NCBI GenBank assembly: GCA_955652255.1 | Contig: CATPAW010000029.1 | Span: forward strand, 1 to 7,498 | Direction of reading: 5' to 3' | Source of the DNA: an uncultured Chthoniobacterales bacterium | GTDB lineage: Bacteria > Verrucomicrobiota > Verrucomicrobiia > Chthoniobacterales > UBA10450 | Length of the DNA stretch: 7,498 nucleotides | In this document: positions 1 to 6,096 of the stretch, one piece after another | Layout: the number at the start of each line of letters is the position of its first letter | How positions within the stretch are numbered: the first letter of the stretch is position 1 | The notes under the pieces: generated by a model | What the model was told of the DNA's origin: nothing | Database searches by the model: none | Seen by the model: only the letters and a program-made list of their open reading frames with translations | Program-made: the position numbers and the translations under genes

Positions 1-1236
1 CGTCGGCGACGCGTTCAGGCGTAGAAACTGCACATAATGCCCGGGATAGGCTTCATGAATGGAAACGATGTCCGCGTTGTAATAATTAAAAGCGGTCAGC
101 CATTCCTCTTTCTGTTTCTGCGGCCACTCGCTTTCGGTCGGGGTGACATAGTAATAGGCTTCGGTCGCTCTTCTTTCGAAGGGGCCTGGCGTATCCATCG
201 AGGCAAATGAAACGGCACGACGGTATTGCGGCGTTTCTTTCACACGCGCCCGCACTTCCGAAGGGATCGTCACAAGATGATGACCGGCGACGTATTTTCG
301 GATTTGCTCGAGATTTTTCCCGATGTCGGGAAGCAAACTTTCCGGCGTGGGATGCTCGCTCTGGATTTGTTTGAAGATTTCGGCAGGCGATTTGCCGGGA
401 TCGATTTTTTTGGCCGCTTCCGCAAACGAATTCTGCTCCGCCTTTAACTGCGTCATGCCGATCTCGAGAATTTTTTCAGGAGGAAGATCGACAAGTTCAG
501 TTTCAGCGAGCAGGCGCTGAAATTTTTCGGTGCCGAGGGCAAAGTCAGGAGACGCCTTTGGAAGTTTGTCGCGTTCCAGCCACGCTGCGTAATCGGTGAG
601 CGCGGCCGCGGCTTTGCGATTGGCCTCCTGAAATTCGACGCGAACGCGCTCGTCCTTCAGGTCGGCGATTGCTGCGACCAGGTTCTTCTTGAGGAAATCG
701 GAAGAGCCTTTCGCAATCTGGATGGCAAGTTCGGCATAGGGCCTGGGAAGCACGTCACTTAGGTTCGTTTTTGCCGCGATGACGATGTTCGGAACTTGGG
801 ATTCGATTGCGACGATGCTGCGAACGCGGTCTTCCAGCGGCGCGAAATTCCGTTTTACGTAAACGTTTACATCGGCCGCGCGCGCGTAAACCATGGGGTT
901 ACGTTCGAAGATCGACATGTCCTGCATTTGAAAGAGTTCCTTTTTGATCGCGGCCTGCAGGATGCGCAAATCGATTGACTGGCGCTGGCTCAATTTATCC
1001 GGGTCGAACTTTTTCAGCCGGTCGTCGAACCGCCGCAACCGGGAAAGTTCAGCATCAAGCGCGAGCCGGCTGTAATCGGTGATTTTGCCGTCGTATTCGT
1101 GCAGACCAAGCGCGGTGCCTTGAAGCGGACGAGCGGCGAAATAGCCTCTGATGTATTCCTCGGCCACCGCCTCGTATTCGGCATCGGGGATCTGTGCCGC
1201 GAACACGAGCGTTGTCGCGAAACAGGTCGCGCTCAT
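1..1236 (-). CDS. DUF885 family protein, putative exported metallopeptidase-like enzyme (C-terminus beyond window)
   Basis: The minus strand reads without a stop from the window edge to an ATG at 1236-1234, giving 412 residues. Near its visible end is HEAYPGH (residues 394-400), the H-E-x-x-P-G-H signature of the DUF885 family (PF05960). This resembles the HExxH zinc site of metallopeptidases, but activity and substrate of this protein cannot be read from sequence. Family members are usually about 550-600 residues, so roughly the last third is missing. The N-terminus is a short hydrophobic stretch ending in FAAQ, which suggests a signal peptide and an extracytoplasmic enzyme. The start is uncertain: ATG 1236 leaves no basic n-region and no clear ribosome binding site, while an in-frame TTG at 1251-1249 has GAAAG seven bases upstream. 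The frame stays open further upstream without an ATG. It is divergent from the processing protease at 1492. Confidence 0.85.
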   Translation of the reverse strand, partial: MSATCFATTLVFAAQIPDAEYEAVAEEYIRGYFAARPLQGTALGLHEYDGKITDYSRLALDAELSRLRRFDDRLKKFDPDKLSQRQSIDLRILQAAIKKELFQMQDMSIFERNPMVYARAADVNVYVKRNFAPLEDRVRSIVAIESQVPNIVIAAKTNLSDVLPRPYAELAIQIAKGSSDFLKKNLVAAIADLKDERVRVEFQEANRKAAAALTDYAAWLERDKLPKASPDFALGTEKFQRLLAETELVDLPPEKILEIGMTQLKAEQNSFAEAAKKIDPGKSPAEIFKQIQSEHPTPESLLPDIGKNLEQIRKYVAGHHLVTIPSEVRARVKETPQYRRAVSFASMDTPGPFERRATEAYYYVTPTESEWPQKQKEEWLTAFNYYNADIVSIHEAYPGHYVQFLRLNASPT

Positions 1237-1491
1237 GAGCAAGATCGACAATTTCGTTCTTTCGCGACGGTGGATCGACCGCTCCGACGGGCGATGCCAA
1301 ATAAATGCGGCTTCGCCGTCTAATTTTTGACATCGCGGTCGCCGCGGCGACGATTGCTCTATCCACCAAAGCCGCCACGACAGTTTAATTTTCGGAAAGA
1401 AAACCACGGTTCGGCGGCCACTCCCGTCGACGCTTTGCACGTTGCCAAAAATTTCCGGATGCGCGATGGTTTGACGATAGTCTTTCATGAC
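1237..1491. other. Divergent intergenic region between the DUF885 gene and the S41 protease gene
   Basis: This 255-base stretch must hold the promoters of two outward-facing genes for exported proteins. Both frames that enter it are open: the DUF885 frame continues leftwards-to-right without an ATG, and the protease frame is open back to a TTG at 1327. I nevertheless see no family-like sequence in either extension. A TTGACA hexamer at 1327-1332 looks like a -35 element, but no good -10 follows at 16-18 bases. A small CGGC-TTC-GCCG hairpin lies near 1309-1319. I see no RNA gene, repeat or convincing operator. Confidence 0.5.
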
Positions 1492-2793
1492 ATGAGACGA
1501 CGCCTTCTTCTCGGCACGTTAGTTTGCCTTTTGTTTTTTAGCATTTTACTCGGCGTGGGCTTCCACAAGGCGTGGGCGGTGACGGACGGGGACGACAACG
1601 GTTACGCGCAAATCTCCATTTTCGCAAAAGCCGTTCAATTGATCCGGCAGGATTACGTCGATGGGAACAAGACGAGTTATCACGATCTCATCACCGCCGC
1701 GATGAAAGGCATGCTCGCGTCGCTCGATCCTCACAGCCAGTTCATGGATCCGGATGACTTTCGCGACATGCAGGACGACACACGCAGCCGTTTCAACGGG
1801 CTCGGGATCGAGGTTTCGATGAAAACTGGTTTGCCGACAGTCGTCACCGCGATGGAAGACACGCCGGCGGCGAAGGCCGGCATTCTCTCTGGCGATCAGA
1901 TTTTGAAAATAAACGGCTCTTCCACGGAAAGAATGGACCTGCAAGATGCCGTCAATATTTTGCGCGGACCGCCGGGCGGAAAAGTAACTCTCACGCTGCT
2001 GCGGCCTTCGACGAAGGAGATCAAGGAATACACGCTGGAGCGCGTGGAGATAAAAGTGCAAAGCGTCAAGGGAACCCGATTGCTCGACACCGAGCTTACC
2101 GGTCCGCACAAGATCGGCTACATCCGACTCATTCAATTCAACGAGCCGACCGCGGATGACTTGTCGAAAGCGCTCGATGAATTGCAAAAGCAGGGAATGC
2201 AGGCGCTCATTCTCGATCTTCGCAATAATCCCGGCGGGCTTTTGAACAGCGCCGTGGACGTCTGCGCTCAATTTCTGCCGCCGAACACGAAAGTGGTTTC
2301 AACGCAGGGTCGTGTCGCTTCGCAGCAACGTGAGTACTCGACTTCCGGAGCAGCAAAACAACGTCCGAATTTTCCGATGGCCGTTTTGGCCAATGAAGGC
2401 AGCGCGAGCGGCGCGGAGATCGTGTCCGGTGCGCTCAAAGATTTGCATCGCGCTATCCTCGTCGGCGAAACCACTTTTGGAAAAGGCTCCGTCCAGAACG
2501 TCATGCAGTTGCCCGACGGTTCGGCCCTGCGCTTCACCACCGCGAAATATTACACGCCGAGCAAACAAGTGATTCATGGGAATGGCGTGACGCCAAACAT
2601 TCGCGTTCCGATGAGTGCAGAGCAGGAACGCACCCTTTTTGCGTTGCGCAGCGCTGAAAACCTCAAACCGGACGAAGAAAATGACATGATCAAGACGCGA
2701 GATCCGCAGATGCTTCGGGCAATCGACGCCCTCAAAGGCGTGATGATTTACGCGTTGCAAAACGCGCCGAAGAGCGACGCGATCAAAAAATAG
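1492..2793 (+). CDS. ctpA: S41 family carboxy-terminal processing peptidase (CtpA/Prc type), PDZ-containing
   Basis: This is a 433-residue serine endoprotease of the C-terminal processing family, expected to act in the periplasm on the C-terminal tails of exported or misfolded proteins. Residues 4-30 form a basic-then-hydrophobic signal or anchor segment (MRRRLLLGTLVCLLFF). A helical N-terminal part with SLDPHSQFM (77-85) precedes a PDZ domain at about 100-185, with the carboxylate-binding loop near GLGIEV. The S41 domain follows, with LDLRNNPGG (241-249). The Ser-Lys dyad reads as S306 in NEGSASGAE and K331 in TFGKGSVQ, with Q335. The 25-residue Ser-Lys gap and the 4-residue Lys-Gln gap match CtpB and Prc. 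The start at 1492 places the signal segment at the N-terminus. An ATG at 1459 and a TTG at 1327 are also in frame but add unconvincing sequence. No start has a strong Shine-Dalgarno. The length fits the 400-450 residue CtpA branch rather than the longer Prc. Confidence 0.93.
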   Translation: MRRRLLLGTLVCLLFFSILLGVGFHKAWAVTDGDDNGYAQISIFAKAVQLIRQDYVDGNKTSYHDLITAAMKGMLASLDPHSQFMDPDDFRDMQDDTRSRFNGLGIEVSMKTGLPTVVTAMEDTPAAKAGILSGDQILKINGSSTERMDLQDAVNILRGPPGGKVTLTLLRPSTKEIKEYTLERVEIKVQSVKGTRLLDTELTGPHKIGYIRLIQFNEPTADDLSKALDELQKQGMQALILDLRNNPGGLLNSAVDVCAQFLPPNTKVVSTQGRVASQQREYSTSGAAKQRPNFPMAVLANEGSASGAEIVSGALKDLHRAILVGETTFGKGSVQNVMQLPDGSALRFTTAKYYTPSKQVIHGNGVTPNIRVPMSAEQERTLFALRSAENLKPDEENDMIKTRDPQMLRAIDALKGVMIYALQNAPKSDAIKK

Positions 2794-2809
2794 AGATCAT
2801 TTCTCTTTT
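2787..2809 (+). terminator. Possible weak intrinsic terminator of the S41 protease gene
   Basis: Overlapping the stop codon, AGAGA (2792-2796) can pair with TCTCT (2802-2806) around a five-base loop. An A-run lies upstream and TTTTC follows. The stem is short and AT-rich, so it would be weak. It is the only hairpin followed by a T-run that I see between this gene and tsaD. Confidence 0.25.
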
Positions 2810-2810
2810 C

Positions 2811-2904
2811 TATCATTCCGAGGGAAGTCGAGGAATCTCTTACTTATTCTGAGGGTCATTGCACTGAAGCAGTGAGAGATGTCTCGACTCCGCTCGACAT
2901 GACA
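2811..2904. repeat. 94-bp imperfect inverted repeat (MITE/REP-like) containing the tsaD start codon
   Basis: The left arm (2811-2840) and right arm (2875-2904) are complementary at 23 of 30 positions. Between them is a perfect small hairpin, CACTG-AAG-CAGTG (2862-2874). The motifs CATTCCGAG, GTCGAGGAATCTC and GTCTCGACTCCGCTCGACATGACA-like ends (split here as GTCTCGACTCC and GCTCGACATGACA) are of a kind I recall as dispersed intergenic repeats in several bacterial phyla. Its reverse strand encodes the telltale spurious peptide pieces HVERSRDI and FLDFPRND. Family membership is from memory and untested. The tsaD ATG (2899-2901) is inside the right arm and pairs exactly with CAT at 2814-2816, so a folded mRNA would bury the start codon. 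No transposase is encoded. Confidence 0.75.
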
Positions 2905-3954
2905 ATCTTGGCGCTGGAAACGTCTTGTGACGAAACCGCTGTGGCGATTTTGCGCGGAAGCGACCGCCACTCCGGCTCGGAGTTGCTGGCGAGCGAAGTC
3001 GCTTCGCAAATCACCGAGCACGAAAAATTCGGCGGCGTTGTTCCTGAAGTTGCGTCGCGCAATCACCTCCTGCATGCACCGCGGCTTCTCGAACGCGTGA
3101 AAGACCGAGCTAAGATCGACATGTTGGAGGTGGATGCATTCGCGGCCACGAGCGGACCCGGCCTCGCAAGTTCTTTGATGATTGGCGCCTCAATCGCCAA
3201 AGGTTTGGCCATTGGCTTTGGCAAGCCGTACCTCGCAATCAACCATCTCGAAGGCCATTTGCTCTCGCCATTTTTCAGCGATGGCCACATCAAGCCGAAT
3301 GTCGCGATCATCGTCAGCGGCGGTCATACGATGTCGATCCTCGTGCGCGGTCTCGGCGATTATCAACTGATTGGCAGAACGGTGGACGACGCCGCTGGCG
3401 AAGCGTTCGACAAAGTCGCCAAGCTTCTGGGACTCGGTTATCCGGGAGGACCTGAGATCGAAAAACATGCGCGCAACGGTGATGCCGCGCGCTTCGACTT
3501 GCCGCGCAGCATGCCCGACTCGGAAAATTTCAGTTTCAGCGGATTGAAAACGGCGGTGCGTTATCTGTTGCCAAGAATTGTAGGGCGGCGATCCTCGCCG
3601 CCATCTTCGGCGGCCGACATCGCCGCCCAACCGGAATTGCTTAGAGATCTCTGCGCGTCATTTCAACAAGCGATTGTCGATGTCCTTGTGCGCAAGACAA
3701 TCGCGGCCGCGCAAAAGCACAATGTCGTTCTTGTCACGATAAGCGGCGGTGTCAGTTGCAATGAGGAATTGCGACGACAACTTCGCGACGCCTGCGAGCA
3801 GGAAGGATTTGAATTCAAAAGTGCTGAGCCCTGGTTGTGCACGGATAATGCGGCGATGATTGCCTTCGCTGCCATGCTGAAATTGGAAAGCGGTTTTGCA
3901 TCCAATGTTGCCGAAGAAATCGACCCGAATCTTGCCTTGGTCCCTTCCGGGTAG
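2899..3954 (+). CDS. tsaD: tRNA N6-adenosine threonylcarbamoyltransferase TsaD (Kae1/YgjD)
   Basis: TsaD transfers the threonylcarbamoyl group from TC-AMP to A37 of ANN-decoding tRNAs to make t6A, working in the cytoplasm with TsaB and TsaE. The 351-residue protein opens with the canonical ILALETSCDETAVAIL (3-18). It has the metal-binding pair H116 and H120 in INHLEGH, the SGGH loop (140-143), DDAAGEAFDKVAKLLGLGYPGGPEIEK (metal and nucleotide region, about 163-189, GGP at 183-185), FSFSGLKTAV, the phosphate-binding ISGGVSCN (281-288), and the metal ligand D316 in CTDNAAM. The start at 2899 is chosen because family members begin just before this ETSCDE segment; a GTG at 2872 would add nine residues encoded by a repeat. 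There is no Shine-Dalgarno upstream. Residues 229-243 are a Ser/Pro/Ala-rich insert encoded by a palindrome, in a loop where family length varies. All catalytic motifs are intact, so the gene looks functional. Confidence 0.97.
   Translation: MTILALETSCDETAVAILRGSDRHSGSELLASEVASQITEHEKFGGVVPEVASRNHLLHAPRLLERVKDRAKIDMLEVDAFAATSGPGLASSLMIGASIAKGLAIGFGKPYLAINHLEGHLLSPFFSDGHIKPNVAIIVSGGHTMSILVRGLGDYQLIGRTVDDAAGEAFDKVAKLLGLGYPGGPEIEKHARNGDAARFDLPRSMPDSENFSFSGLKTAVRYLLPRIVGRRSSPPSSAADIAAQPELLRDLCASFQQAIVDVLVRKTIAAAQKHNVVLVTISGGVSCNEELRRQLRDACEQEGFEFKSAEPWLCTDNAAMIAFAAMLKLESGFASNVAEEIDPNLALVPSG
3583..3628. repeat. GC-rich palindromic element in frame inside tsaD
   Basis: The outer arms GGGCGGCGAT (3583-3592) and ATCGCCGCCC (3619-3628) are perfectly complementary. 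Nested inside are GGCGGCGA-TCC-TCGCCGCC (3584-3602) and GGCGGC...GCCGCC (3609-3627), which compete with the outer pairing. The element is read in phase as GRRSSPPSSAADIAA (residues 229-243), a low-complexity stretch between the FSGLKTAV motif and the conserved LCASFQQAIVDVL helix. It resembles the in-frame palindromic elements of Rickettsia (RPE) in concept. I recall similar GGCGGCGATCCTCGCCGCC-type repeats between genes in related GC-rich genomes, but I cannot confirm copies elsewhere. Confidence 0.65.
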
Positions 3955-4056
3955 CGCACGCGTCTCGCGTGTTGGTTTCGGCGTCCCGCCGAAACAATCT
4001 TTAAAGTTCGCGATCGCGAGGCGCCATCGCCAGCACGCGAGACGCGTGCGCTACCC
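3949..4056. repeat. 108-bp palindromic element with perfect 23-bp arms between convergent tsaD and ispA
   Basis: Arms at 3949-3971 and 4034-4056 are perfectly complementary over 23 bases, reading GGGTAGCGCACGCGTC... from the left end and the same from the right end on the other strand. A second perfect hairpin lies inside, GTTTCGGCG-TCC-CGCCGAAAC (3975-3995), and a CGCGATCGCG palindrome is near 4010-4019. The tsaD TAG stop (3952-3954) is within the left arm. The right arm ends one base before the ispA stop codon on the opposite strand. No T-run follows on either strand, so this is not a classical intrinsic terminator, although so strong a stem could block transcription or protect both 3' ends. 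Translated frames give ARVSR/HARRVRYP-type peptides that I associate with repeats in Verrucomicrobiota; this is recollection only. Confidence 0.85.
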
Positions 4057-4057
4057 A

Positions 4058-4939
4058 TCAGTACTCGCGCTCGAGAAGATAATTGGCGAGCGCGTGCAGC
4101 GCTTCGGCCTTTCCGTCGAAGATCGACAATGCGTTGTGCGCCCGACGGGTGAGCCGTTTGGCCTCGAGGCGTGATTTTTTCAAGCCGATGACCGCGGGAT
4201 AGGTTGCCTTTTTCGCGGCAGCGTCTTTGCCCGCGCTTTTCCCAAGCTTCTCGCTTGTCTGAGTTACATCGAGAATGTCGTCGATGATTTGAAAGGCGAG
4301 TCCGAGCGCGCGACCAAATTTTGTAATTGCATCGAGGTCCTTCGGATTCGCGCCCGCACTCATCGCTCCGACTCGCACCGAAGTAGTCAAAATCGCGGCC
4401 GTTTTGTTTTCGTGGATGTAGCGCAATCCCATCATGTCGATGTTGCGTCCTTCGGCTTCAAGGTCGGCGACTTGTCCGGCGATGAGTTTTCGACTTCCCG
4501 CCGCGACCGCGATTTCTCGCAGCAAGATCGACAGATTGTAGCGCGGAGAGAATTTTACGCGCGAAACGATTTCAAACGCGATCGTCAACAAAGCGTCGCC
4601 GGCCAGTACGGCAATGCCGTCGCCAAAAACTTTGTGGCAAGTGGGGCGGCCACGCCGGAAATCGTCGTTGTCCATGCTGGGGAGATCGTCATGCACAAGC
4701 GAGTAGGTGTGAATGCATTCGAGCGCGCAGGCGAGCGGCAACGCATTGTCGATCTTGCCGCCGCAAGTTTCGGCTGCGGCCAGACACAAAATCGGCCGCA
4801 AGCGTTTTCCGCCGGCGAATAAACTGTAGCGCATCGCCTTGTGAATGGTCGGCGGTCTCGTTTTCTCTTTTGGCAAATAGCGCTCGAGCGCGCGATCGAT
4901 CCTTTTCTGCCGCGACTTGAGATACGGTTCCAAGTTCAT
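4058..4939 (-). CDS. ispA: Short-chain polyprenyl diphosphate synthase (farnesyl/geranylgeranyl diphosphate synthase)
   Basis: This cytoplasmic trans-prenyltransferase condenses isopentenyl diphosphate with an allylic diphosphate, supplying precursors for quinones, undecaprenyl carriers or hopanoids and carotenoids. The 293-residue protein has FAGGKRLRP (41-49), which binds diphosphate. The first aspartate-rich motif is DDLPSMD (84-90), followed by RRGRPTCH (95-102), and the second is DDILD (220-224) after FQII. GQVADL (155-160) and KT (179-180) are also as expected. Tyr79 and Ser80 just before the first motif, and the length, suggest a C15 or C20 product; sequence alone does not separate FPP from GGPP. 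The start at 4939 gives the usual MNLEPYLKSRQKRID opening. A longer frame to 4987 would add 16 residues encoded by an inverted repeat, so it is rejected. It lies about 100 bases downstream of the permease gene on the same strand and converges on tsaD. Confidence 0.94.
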   Translation of the reverse strand: MNLEPYLKSRQKRIDRALERYLPKEKTRPPTIHKAMRYSLFAGGKRLRPILCLAAAETCGGKIDNALPLACALECIHTYSLVHDDLPSMDNDDFRRGRPTCHKVFGDGIAVLAGDALLTIAFEIVSRVKFSPRYNLSILLREIAVAAGSRKLIAGQVADLEAEGRNIDMMGLRYIHENKTAAILTTSVRVGAMSAGANPKDLDAITKFGRALGLAFQIIDDILDVTQTSEKLGKSAGKDAAAKKATYPAVIGLKKSRLEAKRLTRRAHNALSIFDGKAEALHALANYLLEREY

Positions 4940-4950
4940 TCCGTGTCGAT

Positions 4951-5003
4951 GATACTGGATGCTTGATCCTTGATGCGGATAAAACAATCAAGCATCCAGT
5001 ATC
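4951..5003. repeat. 53-bp inverted repeat with perfect 17-bp arms upstream of ispA
   Basis: GATACTGGATGCTTGAT at 4951-4967 is matched exactly by its complement at 4987-5003, with a 19-base loop. Related words (ATCCAGAATC, TAGCATC) continue to about 5016. Its frames give SGYWMLD-like peptides, which I recall as a signature of GGATACTGGATGC-type repeats scattered in many genomes. It starts 12 bases upstream of the ispA ATG. On the minus strand the hairpin would be in the ispA 5' leader, or in the transcript joining it to the permease gene. No T-run follows the stem, so it is not an obvious terminator. Confidence 0.8.
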
Positions 5004-5039
5004 CAGAATCTAGCATCGCCGACAACCGCGCTAAACGCG

Positions 5040-6008
5040 CTAGATATTCTCCGCCGTCTCCGTGGTTGCGATTGGTTTTGTGCGCATGGCTAGAAACGCG
5101 CCCGCGAGCAGGATAACAGCGCTCCAAAGCTGGGCATGGGTGAGGCGCTCGCCGAATATCCACGCGGAAAGCGCGAGCGCGCCGGCGGGACAGAGCAATT
5201 GCAGAGTTTGCGCGAGGGCGACTCCGATCTCGCGAATGGCGGCGTAATATAAAACGTGCGCGAGCGTGATACAGCTTACGGCGGAAATGATCAGCATGAT
5301 GTTAGCGTGTGAGCCTGCGTGAAACGGAGTGTCGATCTTTCCGAAAAGACACGTCAGCGGCAGGAGCAGGATCGAAGTTATGAAGCTGATCAATCCGAAG
5401 CTGCGAATGGAGCCGAGCTGCGCGGAAGGGCGTTTGACCAGCACACCGTAAAGTGCCCAGCAAAATGTCGCGGTGAAGGCAATGATCAATCCGCGAAGTG
5501 CAATGTGTCCGCTTTGCCAGCCCGCTTGAAACCAGATCACACCAAAGGCACCTATTAATCCGAGGAATGTTCCGGCTTGAAACTGCCATTGCCGGATGAC
5601 GCAGCGTTCTTCCGGAAAAAACGCGAGCGCGAGCAGCGCGGTGAAGATGACAGAGGAGCGGGTGAAAATCGCGTAAACGCCGGGGCCCATGTAGAAGAGC
5701 GCCATCACCTGGGTGATTTGATGGACGACATTGGGCAGGCAGGGCAGGAGGCAGATGCCGATAGCGTGCATGTCGATCTTGGGTCCGCCGCGGCGGACGC
5801 GGTAGAACACAAGCGGGGCGATGGCGAGGCAGGCAACCGAGTAGCGGTAAAAATTCTGCGCCCAGGGATCGTAATAGCGATTCAAGTAATATTGAAAGAG
5901 CGACGGCATCGACCAGATAAGGACCGTGGCGAAGACCGCGGCATAGCCTTTCGAAAGGTTCGTGCGGCCGCAAAGATCGACAATCGCCTGGGAATCCAGT
6001 TGTTTCAT
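5040..6008 (-). CDS. EamA/DMT superfamily inner-membrane permease
   Basis: The 322-residue protein is almost entirely hydrophobic, with about ten membrane segments (roughly 20-39, 54-70, 85-104, 112-130, 143-160, 168-190, 203-222, 234-256, 260-282 and 293-308). It forms two EamA halves of five helices each. The family-typical acidic-basic turn appears after the fourth segment (FFPEER, 131-135) and again near the end of the ninth (IFGERLT, 284-290), as expected for an internal duplication. DMT members of this shape export amino acids, sugars or other metabolites; nothing here identifies a substrate. The ATG at 6008 follows a weak purine stretch, and its frame opens with a soluble 19-residue tail. 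It is divergent from the TPR gene and followed by ispA on the same strand, possibly on one transcript. No functional tie to isoprenoid synthesis is evident. Confidence 0.9.
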   Translation of the reverse strand: MKQLDSQAIVDLCGRTNLSKGYAAVFATVLIWSMPSLFQYYLNRYYDPWAQNFYRYSVACLAIAPLVFYRVRRGGPKIDMHAIGICLLPCLPNVVHQITQVMALFYMGPGVYAIFTRSSVIFTALLALAFFPEERCVIRQWQFQAGTFLGLIGAFGVIWFQAGWQSGHIALRGLIIAFTATFCWALYGVLVKRPSAQLGSIRSFGLISFITSILLLPLTCLFGKIDTPFHAGSHANIMLIISAVSCITLAHVLYYAAIREIGVALAQTLQLLCPAGALALSAWIFGERLTHAQLWSAVILLAGAFLAMRTKPIATTETAENI

Positions 6009-6096
6009 CGCTCGGTGGTTGATTTTGGCGCATTAATTTGCTCGCTTACAAACGATTAATTACGCAAAAATTAAGCTAGCAAGGAGAAGAACGATT
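6009..6096. promoter_or_regulatory. AT-rich divergent promoter region between permease and TPR genes
   Basis: The 88 bases are clearly more AT-rich than the flanking genes and must carry start signals for both directions. Two copies of the palindromic word ATTAAT (6032-6037 and 6055-6060) lie 23 bases apart start to start, about two helical turns. That is compatible with -10-like or operator use. No hexamer pair good enough to call a specific promoter was found on either strand. Confidence 0.4.
6081..6086 (+). promoter_or_regulatory. Strong ribosome binding site of the TPR gene
   Basis: AAGGAG stands ten bases before the ATG at 6097. It fixes that start and is one of only two clear Shine-Dalgarno sequences in the window; the other precedes tuf. 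Confidence 0.8.

Noticed and set aside
1055..1378. 107-residue minus-strand open frame overlapping the DUF885 N-terminus
   Set aside because: It is in a different frame from the DUF885 gene, is rich in Arg, and shows no family motif; it is a shadow of the true gene in high-GC sequence.
1327..1491. 55-residue N-terminal extension of the S41 protease from a TTG start
   Set aside because: It would put a Pro/Arg-rich stretch before an otherwise well-placed signal segment and has no ribosome binding site.
1546..2271. 241-residue antisense open frame opposite the S41 protease
   Set aside because: It is fully opposite a gene with intact catalytic and PDZ motifs, and its product is Arg/His-rich with no recognisable domain.
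2797..3075. 92-residue minus-strand open frame over the tsaD start
   Set aside because: Its HVERSRDI and FLDFPRND peptides are what the palindromic repeat encodes on its reverse strand; it is a repeat artefact, not a gene.
3949..4056. Classical bidirectional rho-independent terminator
   Set aside because: The stem is strong, but no T-run follows on either strand, so I annotate a repeat and leave termination as a hypothesis.
3663..4174. Open frames across the tsaD/ispA junction on both strands (131 and 92 residues)
   Set aside because: They are translations of the 108-bp inverted repeat joined to shadows of tsaD and ispA.
4940..4987. 16-residue upstream extension of IspA
   Set aside because: It is encoded by the 4951-5003 inverted repeat, and the ATG at 4939 gives the expected family N-terminus.
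2811..5003. CRISPR array
   Set aside because: The elements are different from each other, are not direct repeats and have no regular spacers; no cas gene is present.
5577..6059. 160-residue plus-strand open frame opposite the permease
   Set aside because: It is charged, Asp/Arg/Gly-rich and motif-free, opposite a clear ten-helix membrane protein.
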